The notes under the pieces were generated by a model. It was not told the DNA's origin, ran no database searches, and saw nothing but the letters and a program-made list of their open reading frames with translations. A program made the translations under genes and the position numbers. From Sulfurospirillum cavolei (GTDB lineage Bacteria; Campylobacterota; Campylobacteria; Campylobacterales; Sulfurospirillaceae), in assembly GCF_000813325.1 (NCBI RefSeq), contig NZ_BBQE01000003.1: a stretch of DNA of 64,000 nucleotides; one strand, written 5' to 3'. Positions 42,217-50,512 of this stretch are shown one piece after another; position 1 is the first letter of the stretch; each line of letters starts with the position of its first letter.

Positions 42217-42760
42217 TCCTAAAAATAAAAATATCGTTTTTATCGGCTTTATGGGCGTGGGCAAAGGAACGATCGCGCGTGCGTTGATTCAAGCGACCGA
42301 TCGTTTCGGACTGGACACGGACGATCTGATTGAGAGCATGGAAAACCGAAAAATCAAAGAGATTTTTGAAAAAGACGGCGAAGCGACGTTTCGAAAACTC
42401 GAGAAAAAAACCGCCAAATGGCTTCAAAAAAACGTTCAAAAAGCCATCATCTCAACCGGCGGAGGCTTTTTTAAAACCGACAATTTGGAGAAAATCGGCA
42501 CCGTCGTCTACCTTCGATCTTCGTACGAAGGCATCATGGCGCGACTGCTCTCACACGAAAAAGCAGACCTAAAACTTGCCAAACGACCGCTTTTAAGCGA
42601 CGAGGCAAAAGCCAAAGCTTTGTTTGAAGAGCGTGCTCCTTTGTACGAAAAAAAAGCCGACGTGATTATCGACGTCGAGAACCGCTCTGTCCAAGAGATC
42701 GTCGCGGAAATCATCAAAGTTTTAAAACTAAAAAGGATTAAAAAACGATGCGAGTCTTAA
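42209..42760 (+). CDS. aroK: Shikimate kinase
   Basis: A 183-residue kinase of the aromatic amino-acid pathway. The P-loop reads GFMGVGKGTIARAL (near 12-25), followed by the shikimate-binding DTDDLIE, FRKLE, and STGGGFF motifs and the lid RPLLSD. Gly-Thr replaces the usual Ser-Thr after the P-loop Lys, which is tolerated in the family. It overlaps der upstream by eight bases and trpS downstream by 13 bases. Confidence 0.93.
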   Translation: MLDPKNKNIVFIGFMGVGKGTIARALIQATDRFGLDTDDLIESMENRKIKEIFEKDGEATFRKLEKKTAKWLQKNVQKAIISTGGGFFKTDNLEKIGTVVYLRSSYEGIMARLLSHEKADLKLAKRPLLSDEAKAKALFEERAPLYEKKADVIIDVENRSVQEIVAEIIKVLKLKRIKKRCES

Positions 42761-43713
42761 CGGGAATTCAACCCTCCGGTGCCCTTCATATCGGCAATTA
42801 TTTCGGTGCGATCAAACAAATGGTCGATTTACAGGAAAACAGCGATTTGTTTATTTTTATTCCGAACTACCATGCGCTAACTTCGTTAAAAAACGCTCCG
42901 GCACTTAAGCAAAACACGCTAGACGCTGCGATCAATTTTATGGCTTTAGGTATCGATCCCTCTAAGTCCACGCTATGGGTACAATCGGACGTCAAAGAAG
43001 TATTGGAACTCTATTGGGTTCTCTCAGGTTACACGCCGATGGGCTTATTGGAGCGTGCGCACAGCTATAAAGACAAAGTCGCCAAAGGCATTGCCGCAAA
43101 CCATTCACTCTTTTCGTATCCCGTGTTAATGGCGGCGGATATTTTACTCTACGACGCAGACGTGATTCCCGTCGGCAAAGATCAAATTCAACATGTCGAA
43201 ATCGCACGCGACATCGCCATCAAATTTAACAACGATTTCGGGGAAATTTTTACCGTTCCGACCTTTAAAGTCGAAGAAGAAGTCGCCACGGTTCCGGGTA
43301 TCGACGGTGCGAAAATGAGTAAAAGCTACGGCAATACGATCGATATTTTTTGCGGCGAAAAAGAGCTCAAAAAGACGATTGCCCGCGTCGTGACCGATTC
43401 CACTCCCTTAGAAGAGCCCAAAGACTACACGACATGTAACGTTTTTGCTTTGGCTAAACTCTTTTTGAAAAATGACGAAGTAGAAGCGTTAAAAGAGCGC
43501 TACACAAAAGGCGGCGAAGGATACGGGCATTTTAAAGCTTATTTAAACGAATTGATTTGGAACTATTTTGCAAGCGCGCGCGAAAAACGTGCCTACTTTT
43601 TAGACCATCCAAACGAAGTGATCGAGATTTTAGAAGCCGGCGCGCAAAAAGCCCGCACCATCGCTTCTGCAAAAATGAAAATCGTACGCGACCTTGTCGG
43701 AATTTATCGTTAG
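42748..43713 (+). CDS. trpS: Tryptophanyl-tRNA synthetase
   Basis: A 321-residue class I synthetase. The HIGH-type motif occurs as PSGALHIGNYFGAI (residues 9-22) and the KMSKS loop as GAKMSKSYGNTI (near 190-200), with VGKDQIQHVEIARDIA between. The start overlaps the aroK end by 13 bases behind AAAAGGAT. Length is typical of bacterial TrpRS. Confidence 0.96.
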   Translation: MRVLTGIQPSGALHIGNYFGAIKQMVDLQENSDLFIFIPNYHALTSLKNAPALKQNTLDAAINFMALGIDPSKSTLWVQSDVKEVLELYWVLSGYTPMGLLERAHSYKDKVAKGIAANHSLFSYPVLMAADILLYDADVIPVGKDQIQHVEIARDIAIKFNNDFGEIFTVPTFKVEEEVATVPGIDGAKMSKSYGNTIDIFCGEKELKKTIARVVTDSTPLEEPKDYTTCNVFALAKLFLKNDEVEALKERYTKGGEGYGHFKAYLNELIWNYFASAREKRAYFLDHPNEVIEILEAGAQKARTIASAKMKIVRDLVGIYR

Positions 43714-43721
43714 GAACTTTT

Positions 43722-44966
43722 ATGTTAGATATTAAACTGATACAAAATGATTTTGAAACCGTAGCGACCGCGCTTCGCAAGAAAAAAGTCGACGAAAGTC
43801 TGTTGGAAAATCTTCGAACGCTCTCTTTGGAGCTTAAAAATGCGCGCATCGTGCTGGAGCCTTTGCAAGCGGAGCAAAACGCCAAAAGCAAACTCTTCGG
43901 CGTTTACGCAAAAGAAGGTAAAGACGTGAACGCGCTTAAAGCGGAACTTGCGGACAATAAAGCAAAAATCGCCGAGGCACAAGAGATCGTTCGAGCATTG
44001 GAAGAACAAATGGAAATGCAAGCCTCCGTCATTCCCAATATGCCCTCTTCTCTTGTCCCCGAAGGCGAAGACGAAAACGATAACGTCGAACTCAAACGCG
44101 TCTTAGAGCCTCGCGTCTTCTCTTTTACGCCCAAAGAGCATTGGGATTTGGATATCAAACAAAATTGGATCGATTTTGAGCGCGGCGTCAAACTCTCTAA
44201 AAGCCGTTTTAGCGTTCTTAAAAACGAAGCGGCACGCCTAGAGCGCGCTTTGATTAACTACATGCTCGACTTCAACCGCAAACGCGGCTTTCACGAGGTG
44301 TGCGTTCCGTACATCGTCAACCGCGAAACCTTGATGGGAACGGGACAATTGCCCAAATTCGAAGACGATCTGTTTAAAATCGAAGGCGAAGAGCTTTTTT
44401 TAATCCCGACCGCCGAAGTACCCGTGACGAATCTCTTTCGAGACGAAATTCTCATGCAAGAAGAGCTGCCCATTAAAATGACATGTTATTCGGCGTGTTT
44501 TCGTAAAGAAGCGGGCAGTGCCGGTAAAGATACTCGCGGTATGATTCGCCAACATCAGTTCGATAAAGTCGAGCTGGTCAGCATCACGACGCCCGAGCAA
44601 AGCGAAGCCGTTTTTGACGAGATGCTTTCATGCGCTTCCGATTTGTTGACCTCCTTGGGGCTTCCGCACCGCCATTTAATGCTTTGCGGCGGAGACCTCG
44701 GCTTTAGTGCCGCCAAAACGGTCGATTTGGAAGTCTGGCTTCCCGGACAAACCCGTTACCGCGAGATCAGTTCCGTCTCCAATACCTTTGATTTTCAAGC
44801 CAGACGCGCGAAAATTCGCTTCAAAGATAACGGTAAAAACCGTCTCGTTCATACGCTCAACGGCTCTTCGTTAGCCGTCGGACGTACGTTAATCGCACTG
44901 ATGGAGAATTACCAACAAGAAGACGGGAGCATCGCGATTCCCGACGTTTTAAAAGAGTACATGTAA
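43722..44966 (+). CDS. serS: Seryl-tRNA synthetase
   Basis: A 414-residue class II synthetase. An N-terminal antiparallel coiled-coil arm (residues ~28-100) binds the long variable arm of tRNA-Ser. Catalytic motifs 2 and 3 are clear: CFRKEAGSAGKDTRGMIRQHQF and the C-terminal NGSSLAVGRTLIALMEN. ATG 43722 is the true start (MLDIKLIQNDFE, with TAGGAA upstream), since the frame continues upstream only inside trpS. It ends one base before the pflB-like gene. Confidence 0.95.
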   Translation: MLDIKLIQNDFETVATALRKKKVDESLLENLRTLSLELKNARIVLEPLQAEQNAKSKLFGVYAKEGKDVNALKAELADNKAKIAEAQEIVRALEEQMEMQASVIPNMPSSLVPEGEDENDNVELKRVLEPRVFSFTPKEHWDLDIKQNWIDFERGVKLSKSRFSVLKNEAARLERALINYMLDFNRKRGFHEVCVPYIVNRETLMGTGQLPKFEDDLFKIEGEELFLIPTAEVPVTNLFRDEILMQEELPIKMTCYSACFRKEAGSAGKDTRGMIRQHQFDKVELVSITTPEQSEAVFDEMLSCASDLLTSLGLPHRHLMLCGGDLGFSAAKTVDLEVWLPGQTRYREISSVSNTFDFQARRAKIRFKDNGKNRLVHTLNGSSLAVGRTLIALMENYQQEDGSIAIPDVLKEYM

Positions 44967-44967
44967 G

Positions 44968-47301
44968 ATGGCGGAAGAAGAAGTCGTCATCCTCGAAGCG
45001 GATCCTTCGACTCCTACGGAAGAAGGCTTTGCGCCTATCGAAGAGGAAGCTTCCGAAGAGACGGCATCCGAGGAGAATGCGGAAGACGAACTTGCCAAAC
45101 AAGCGAAAAAACGTCTGCTGATTCTCTTAGTCGCCGCGGGCGTGCTTCTTCTGGCGATCATTATCGCGATCATCGTTATTTTAAAATTAAAATCGCACCA
45201 GACGCCCCCTCCCGCACCGATCGTTAAACACGAAGAAAAACCGATCGTCAAAGAGCAGTTTTCACCTTCCCGCGTCGATTCGATGATTAAAAAAGCCCAT
45301 GTGCTCTACGAACAAGGCAACAAAGACGAAGCGTTGAAACTTTACGAAAAAATTGCGACGTATAACGAAGCGATTTCGTATTACAATATCGGCGTCGCCA
45401 AACTCAAAGAGCAAAGTTACACCGAGGCTTTGGACGCCTTTAAAAAAGCGATTCAAAACCAAGAGCATCGCTGCATCAGTGCCATCAATGCCGCCGTTTG
45501 CGCTTTGGAAATGGGAGACGCGACACTGTTTCACTACTACGTCGATTTGGCATACGCGTACCTTCCCGAAGAGAGCAACGCTCCGCTTTATTCCTACTAC
45601 GTGGGCTTGGTGCATTATTATAAAAATTTTTACGTTGAAGCCTTAAGTGCGCTCTCACATCCTACCAACGATTTTTACCGCGAAGACCAAAACTATCTTA
45701 CATCGAAAATCTTGGCCTCTTTAGCGTACAATCAAGAGGCGTACAAGGATTTGGAAAGCGTTGCCAAAGAGAGCGATCTGTTTACGTTAGGACTTTTACA
45801 GGCAAAACTCGGCGATTATGGCAAAGCCAAAAACTATTTGGTACGCGCGCTTCGCAACGAACCTGAAAATACGCACATCAAAATGGCACTTGCGTTGGTT
45901 GAAAATAAACTCGGCAATCTTGCCAACACGGCTTCGCTCATCCAAGAAGTCGCCAAAGTACGTGACGAAAACGCCGCCCCGATTTACAAAATGCACGCAA
46001 TTTTAAAACCCACGCTCTTTGATGTGGACAAGGCGCAAAGCGAATTTGAAAAAGAGCTTTTCTTCGACAACGAGAATATCTACAGTCTTTTATTTTACTA
46101 CGCGCCGTACAAAGTTTTCGACGCAAAACAGACGATCGATTATATTCGAAAAGGAAGTATGAATATTTTTATCGACGAAATCGGACCGGCTCTTTCGTAT
46201 TTAAAAGCCAGTTCGACGATTTCCAAAGTCAACATCGCTATTTCCAAAGGCATCAAAAAAGCCCTTGATTTTCACGTATACGAAGCCAACGATCTCTTCT
46301 TGAAAATGGTCGATGAATACAAAAACCACTCTATTTTACATTACAATTTAGCGTTAACCTATGCACAAATGGGCGATTACGGTGCGGCATATCGCCATTT
46401 TTCCAAAAGTTACCATCTCGATAACGGCAACTATCTTGCCGGCGTTTTCGCACTCATGAGCGGAAATCTTATCGGTAAAGACATCACGAAACTCAGCGAG
46501 GACGTGAAAGAGAGCATCACCAAAAATCCTACGCTCGGGCAAGACAGTCTGTACGCGTCGATGATCTACCTCACAGACGGTAACCATTTTTCACTGACGC
46601 GCTGGATTGAGCAAGAAAAAGAGGACTCTCCTTTGCATCTTGTCTTAAATATCGTCGCGTCGCAAAAGCTCGGCAACGATCGTATGTATCGCCTCAATGC
46701 GCAAAAGTTACAAGCCTTGCTTCCCAAAGATATTCTTGCCAATATCATCCTTTTTAATATCAAGCACGACAAACAAGAGATCAAACAGTACGCCAAAGCA
46801 ATTCAAATCGAATTTAATTCGCTACCGTTAGACTACGACGCTTTTTACTACGGCCCCAAAATCGTCAAAGAACAGTACATTAAACTCTTGCAAATCGGCG
46901 GATTGTTGCATCAAAAACGCGATTTTGTAGTCAAACGCATGGAAGAAGAGCGCGTCGATATTCCGTCGATTATGCAAACGCTCGCATATTTGCAAATTTA
47001 TACCAACAATTTTGAAGAAGCGTTTGTGCTTTACAATAAACTCATCGACGATTTTCATAAAAAAGATACTTACACCGTATTTCTCGCCTCAGTCTCGGCT
47101 ATCGGTGCGGGACATAGTGAAAACGCCATCGCGCTTTTAGAACTTTCCAAATTGACCGATCCCTCCAACGTGGAGAGTAAGTACGCGCTTGGTTTGCTGT
47201 ATCAAGAAGTCGGAAATTACGAGGCGGCAACCGCCCAGTACCGAAGCATCGGAAATATCGGTTTTATCTCGCAGTATTTTACGTTCGAATTGGTCAAATA
47301 A
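44968..47301 (+). CDS. pflB: PflB-like flagellar-motor TPR protein
   Basis: A 777-residue protein: acidic cytoplasmic N-terminus (residues 1-45), one transmembrane helix (LLILLVAAGVLLLAIIIAII, ~50-72), then a long periplasmic array of TPR repeats (ARVLYEQGNKDEALKLYEKI-type units near 110 and to the C-terminus). This layout, immediately after serS, matches Campylobacter PflB (in C. jejuni also next to serS), which forms part of the periplasmic stator scaffold that recruits motor proteins. Identification rests on synteny and architecture. It overlaps nothing and starts one base after serS. Confidence 0.78.
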   Translation: MAEEEVVILEADPSTPTEEGFAPIEEEASEETASEENAEDELAKQAKKRLLILLVAAGVLLLAIIIAIIVILKLKSHQTPPPAPIVKHEEKPIVKEQFSPSRVDSMIKKAHVLYEQGNKDEALKLYEKIATYNEAISYYNIGVAKLKEQSYTEALDAFKKAIQNQEHRCISAINAAVCALEMGDATLFHYYVDLAYAYLPEESNAPLYSYYVGLVHYYKNFYVEALSALSHPTNDFYREDQNYLTSKILASLAYNQEAYKDLESVAKESDLFTLGLLQAKLGDYGKAKNYLVRALRNEPENTHIKMALALVENKLGNLANTASLIQEVAKVRDENAAPIYKMHAILKPTLFDVDKAQSEFEKELFFDNENIYSLLFYYAPYKVFDAKQTIDYIRKGSMNIFIDEIGPALSYLKASSTISKVNIAISKGIKKALDFHVYEANDLFLKMVDEYKNHSILHYNLALTYAQMGDYGAAYRHFSKSYHLDNGNYLAGVFALMSGNLIGKDITKLSEDVKESITKNPTLGQDSLYASMIYLTDGNHFSLTRWIEQEKEDSPLHLVLNIVASQKLGNDRMYRLNAQKLQALLPKDILANIILFNIKHDKQEIKQYAKAIQIEFNSLPLDYDAFYYGPKIVKEQYIKLLQIGGLLHQKRDFVVKRMEEERVDIPSIMQTLAYLQIYTNNFEEAFVLYNKLIDDFHKKDTYTVFLASVSAIGAGHSENAIALLELSKLTDPSNVESKYALGLLYQEVGNYEAATAQYRSIGNIGFISQYFTFELVK

Positions 47302-47331
47302 CCTTACATGTACGTTTTGACATGTAAGGTT
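47300..47331. terminator. Bidirectional terminator made of two inverted CTTACATGT copies
   Basis: A perfect 12-bp stem AACCTTACATGT / ACATGTAAGGTT with an eight-base loop lies between the convergent pflB-like and leuA genes. Both arms are copies of the chromosome-wide CTTACATGT 9-mer in inverted orientation. Confidence 0.72.
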
Positions 47332-47341
47332 TAAGACTCGG

Positions 47342-48901
47342 TTAAATGCCTTCTTGTTCCATTTTATGAACGCTACGCAAACGATCGCGCATCGACATGT
47401 AACTGTTAAGTGCCCCGATATAGGCTTTTGCCGTTGCCAGCATCGTATCGACGCTTAGCCCGTGTCCCATAATCGCCGGCTTGCTCTCGTCAAAAACGAC
47501 TTTGACGATGACGCGCGCCATAGCATCTTTGCCTTGTGAAACCGCATCGACTTTATAATCTTTAAGCTCTCCGCTGACGCCGCACACGCGATCGATCACT
47601 TTAAAAATAGCGTCCATCGTTCCGTTGCCGATTGCCGCATCGGTAATCTCTTTACCGTCGTGATTGATCGTCACCGCCGCACTCGGAACGCCTCCGGGAG
47701 CACAATCGGAAAGTTGTAAGCGAAGCAACTCGAACACTTGAGGAATTTTCGTAATCTCTTCGGCGACCAACGCACGTAAATCATCGTCGAAAATCTCTTT
47801 TTTCTGATCCGCCAAAATTTTAAAACGCTCAAACGCTTCGTTAATTTCATCGTCTTGCAATTCGTATCCCAAGCTTGCCAATTTATCTTTAAACGCATGA
47901 CGGCCGGAATGTTTTCCAAGAACGATCGAGTTTTTATCGAGTCCGATATCTTTAGCACTCATAATTTCATACGTTTGCGTATGTTTTAAAACGCCGTCTT
48001 GGTGAATGCCGCTTTCATGCGAAAATGCGTTTTTACCGACGATCGCTTTATTGGGTTGCGGTTCAATTCCGGTAATCGAAGAGACAAGACGGCTCGTCGG
48101 GTAAATCTCTTTGATGTTAATATTCGTCTCGTAAGCACTGAAATGATCTTTACGCGTTCGAAGTGCCATCACAATCTCTTCAAGTGCCGCATTTCCGGCA
48201 CGCTCGCCCAACCCGTTAATTGTACACTCGATTTGACGCGCACCGCTTTCGACGCATGCAAGCGAATTTGCGACCGCAAGCCCCAAATCGTTATGGTTGT
48301 GTACCGAGATGATCGCGCGCGCTCCTACAAATTCGTGTAACGACTTAATAATCGCTCCCATCTCCGTCGGTAAGCGATAGCCGACCGTATCGGGAATATT
48401 GAGCGTCGTTGCTCCGGCGTTGATGACGGCGTCTAGCACCTCTTTCATAAAACCGATTTCGCTACGTCCGGCGTCTTCGCAACTAAATTCGACGTCTTCA
48501 CAAAAAGTTTTGGCGTATTGTACCGCTTCGACCGCTTTTTTAATGACTTGATCCGGACTCATTTTAAGTTTGTATTGCATGTGAATCGGACTTGTCGCGA
48601 TAAACGTGTGAATGCGATTGAATTTTGCTTTGGAAACGGCTTCGCCCGCCGCTTTAATATCCCTCTCCAACGCACGCGCCAACGAACAGACGCGACTTTT
48701 GGTAATCACTTCGCTGATACGCGCAATCGCGTCAAAATCTCCGGGGCTTGCCGCTGCAAATCCCGCTTCGATCACGTCAACGCCGAGCTTTTGCAATTGC
48801 AAGGCGATTTGAATTTTTTCTTCCGTATTCATGGACGCACCGGGACTTTGCTCGCCGTCGCGTAACGTCGTATCAAAAATGATAATAGTATTGTCGCTCA
48901 T
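47342..48901 (-). CDS. leuA: 2-isopropylmalate synthase
   Basis: A 519-residue enzyme, first committed step of leucine synthesis (acetyl-CoA plus 2-oxoisovalerate). The HMGL-like TIM barrel begins FDTTLRDGEQSPGASM (residues 9-24), with SVHNHNDLGLAVANSLA (metal-binding HNHND) and GERAGNAALEEIVMAL. The C-terminal LeuA dimer/regulatory domain (~residue 385 on, GTMDAIFKVIDR) is present, so leucine feedback inhibition is likely. A leucine-rich leader ORF lies 60 bases upstream. Confidence 0.96.
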   Translation of the reverse strand: MSDNTIIIFDTTLRDGEQSPGASMNTEEKIQIALQLQKLGVDVIEAGFAAASPGDFDAIARISEVITKSRVCSLARALERDIKAAGEAVSKAKFNRIHTFIATSPIHMQYKLKMSPDQVIKKAVEAVQYAKTFCEDVEFSCEDAGRSEIGFMKEVLDAVINAGATTLNIPDTVGYRLPTEMGAIIKSLHEFVGARAIISVHNHNDLGLAVANSLACVESGARQIECTINGLGERAGNAALEEIVMALRTRKDHFSAYETNINIKEIYPTSRLVSSITGIEPQPNKAIVGKNAFSHESGIHQDGVLKHTQTYEIMSAKDIGLDKNSIVLGKHSGRHAFKDKLASLGYELQDDEINEAFERFKILADQKKEIFDDDLRALVAEEITKIPQVFELLRLQLSDCAPGGVPSAAVTINHDGKEITDAAIGNGTMDAIFKVIDRVCGVSGELKDYKVDAVSQGKDAMARVIVKVVFDESKPAIMGHGLSVDTMLATAKAYIGALNSYMSMRDRLRSVHKMEQEGI

Positions 48902-48960
48902 AAGGTTATCCTTTAAATGATTGTATCTGTGTTGCTAAAAATGAATGAAAAAAAAGAAAA

Positions 48961-49059
48961 TTAGAGGGAGAGAAGGTTTTGCAGGAGGGCGTTTTTAATC
49001 TCAATTTTGGGTAAACATTTAATCGATTTCATAATGCCGATCGCCGTAACGTTTTTCAT
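48961..49059 (-). CDS. Candidate leucine-rich leader peptide of leuA
   Basis: A 32-codon ORF with AAAGGAG six bases before ATG 49059. Five of its last nine codons are leucine (ALLQNLLSL: CTC, CTG, CTT, CTC, CTC), and it ends 59 bases before leuA. A promoter-like TATAAT (about 49125-49130, minus strand) and a 12-bp hairpin lie upstream, and a T-rich tract follows its stop. This is what a leucine-sensing leader peptide should look like. No clear terminator/antiterminator hairpin pair was found, so the mechanism is open. Confidence 0.6.
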   Translation of the reverse strand: MKNVTAIGIMKSIKCLPKIEIKNALLQNLLSL

Positions 49060-49086
49060 CGTTTCTCCTTTAAAAATAGCTATTTT

Positions 49087-49113
49087 GAAGAAGAGCGTGA
49101 AACGCACTTCTTC
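49087..49113 (-). promoter_or_regulatory. Hairpin in the leuA leader, just after a putative promoter
   Basis: Stem GAAGAAG-a-GCGT / ACGC-a-CTTCTTC with a GAA loop and one mismatch, downstream on the minus strand of TATAAT (about 49125-49130). It sits at the expected 5' end of the leuA leader transcript, ahead of the leader ORF. Confidence 0.5.
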
Positions 49114-49131
49114 AGAGTGGACGTATTATAC

Positions 49132-49863
49132 TCAATTTTTATAGTATTTGGCAACGATGAACGTGTAAACGCCTCGTAATAAGCCATACACAAGGTATAG
49201 GCTAATCAGAAGCGTTCCGACTTCGATCGGATATAAATACAGAAGCGAAAACGTCGCGACAAGGTACACCAGTGTTTTAATCAGATGACCTTTCTTTAAA
49301 TCGATCTTCTTGAAACTCGGATAACGAATATTACTGACCATGAGACACGAAAGTCCGCCTAAACCAAACAGCATCAGACTCTCATAGCCGTGAATAGCGG
49401 GATATTCTTTATAAAATAAAATCCACATCGCAACAACGACGGCGGCGGTAGGAATCGGAACACCGATAAAAACGGAAGGCTCGACCGTGCCGATCATCAC
49501 GTTAAAACGTGCCAAACGGATCGCTCCGAAAACGACGAACATCGCACATAAAAGCGAACCGACTTTCCCGTACGCATGGGCGATACTAAAATAAAATAAC
49601 ATCGCAGGGGCAACGCCGAAAGCTACGATATCCGCTAAAGAGTCGAATTCGGCACCGAATTTACTCGTCGCATTGGTCAATCGTGCAACTCTACCGTCAA
49701 GTCCATCAAAAATTAACGACAAAAGAATATAAATCGCCGCTTTATCAAATTGTGCATTTGCCGAAGCAATAACGCTAATAACGCCTAAAAAAGCACTAGC
49801 CGCCGTAAAAAGATTGGGGAAGACATACATCAATTGCAATTTGTTCCCGTTTTGAACGTTCAT
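49132..49863 (-). CDS. pssA: CDP-diacylglycerol-serine O-phosphatidyltransferase
   Basis: A 243-residue inner-membrane enzyme of the CDP-alcohol phosphatidyltransferase family. The catalytic motif DG-x2-AR-x8-G-x3-D-x3-D is present as DGLDGRVARLTNATSKFGAE then FDSLADIVAFG (near residues 45-75). It makes phosphatidylserine, precursor of phosphatidylethanolamine. ATG 49863 was chosen over a longer ORF because it overlaps the psd-like stop by only a few bases and begins MNVQNGNKLQLMYVFPNLFT. It is last of the ftsH-psd-pssA run. Confidence 0.93.
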   Translation of the reverse strand: MNVQNGNKLQLMYVFPNLFTAASAFLGVISVIASANAQFDKAAIYILLSLIFDGLDGRVARLTNATSKFGAEFDSLADIVAFGVAPAMLFYFSIAHAYGKVGSLLCAMFVVFGAIRLARFNVMIGTVEPSVFIGVPIPTAAVVVAMWILFYKEYPAIHGYESLMLFGLGGLSCLMVSNIRYPSFKKIDLKKGHLIKTLVYLVATFSLLYLYPIEVGTLLISLYLVYGLLRGVYTFIVAKYYKN

Positions 49864-49864
49864 C

Positions 49865-50512
49865 TTAATCCTTATACGCAAGATAGCCGAGCACACTTTG
49901 CCCCGCTTTAACCGTGTCGTTTAGAACCACCTTGATACGCGCGTCTAAACTAACGAGCACGGCAATTTCCCCGTCTTTGAGAAAACCCATACGTTCCGTT
50001 GCTTTAAAAGAACCGTTTTTGCGGTAAAACACGATAGGATTTCCCCAAGCACCGATGGAACAAACCATATACAGTTGGTCATTTTGTGCCTGACATGTCA
50101 CGATACTTCGCTCGCCCAATACGGACGACAATGCATGCGAAGGCGGCATAAAAAGACCGAATCGATGTGTCGTTGTAACAACATTCATTGCAAGAGGAGC
50201 GCGAATCAATCCCACGTCAAAAAACGATTTTCGAATCACGATACGCAACATCTCTTGATTGTTTTCAAGCGTCGTTTTCGCAATCGACGTTACTCTTCCG
50301 TCAATCGGCGAAATCAAAGCGCGCACATCGTCTTCGTCTGCAAGGCGCTCAGGATTACGATAGGAAAAAAGCGCCCATGCAAAAAGCAGGAAAAACAACC
50401 ACGTCAGCCACGAAAGCACATACGAAAGGAGCAACAACATTCCCGTTAAAACAAGACGGTTCCATCCCTCTTTGGCGATCGGTTGCGTTGTCGTGTATAA
50501 AGCGTTACGCAT
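49865..50512 (-). CDS. Phosphatidylserine decarboxylase-related membrane protein
   Basis: A 215-residue protein resembling short archaeal-type phosphatidylserine decarboxylase: two N-terminal membrane helices, SPIDGRVTSI, DVGLIRAPLAMNVV, GNPIVFYR and a C-terminal IKVVLNDTVKAGQSVLGY. However, the usual HVNRAP histidine is replaced (GLIRAP), and the Gly-Ser pair that is cut to form the pyruvoyl group reads Val-Ser (IAVLVSLDARIKV). It may therefore be an unprocessed paralogue. It lies next to pssA, so the lipid connection holds, but catalytic activity is doubtful. It overlaps ftsH by eight bases. Confidence 0.7.
   Translation of the reverse strand: MRNALYTTTQPIAKEGWNRLVLTGMLLLLSYVLSWLTWLFFLLFAWALFSYRNPERLADEDDVRALISPIDGRVTSIAKTTLENNQEMLRIVIRKSFFDVGLIRAPLAMNVVTTTHRFGLFMPPSHALSSVLGERSIVTCQAQNDQLYMVCSIGAWGNPIVFYRKNGSFKATERMGFLKDGEIAVLVSLDARIKVVLNDTVKAGQSVLGYLAYKD

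Noticed and set aside
48901..48960. Classical rho-independent attenuator between leader peptide and leuA
   Set aside because: There is a T-rich tract but no stable hairpin before it that could form terminator and antiterminator.
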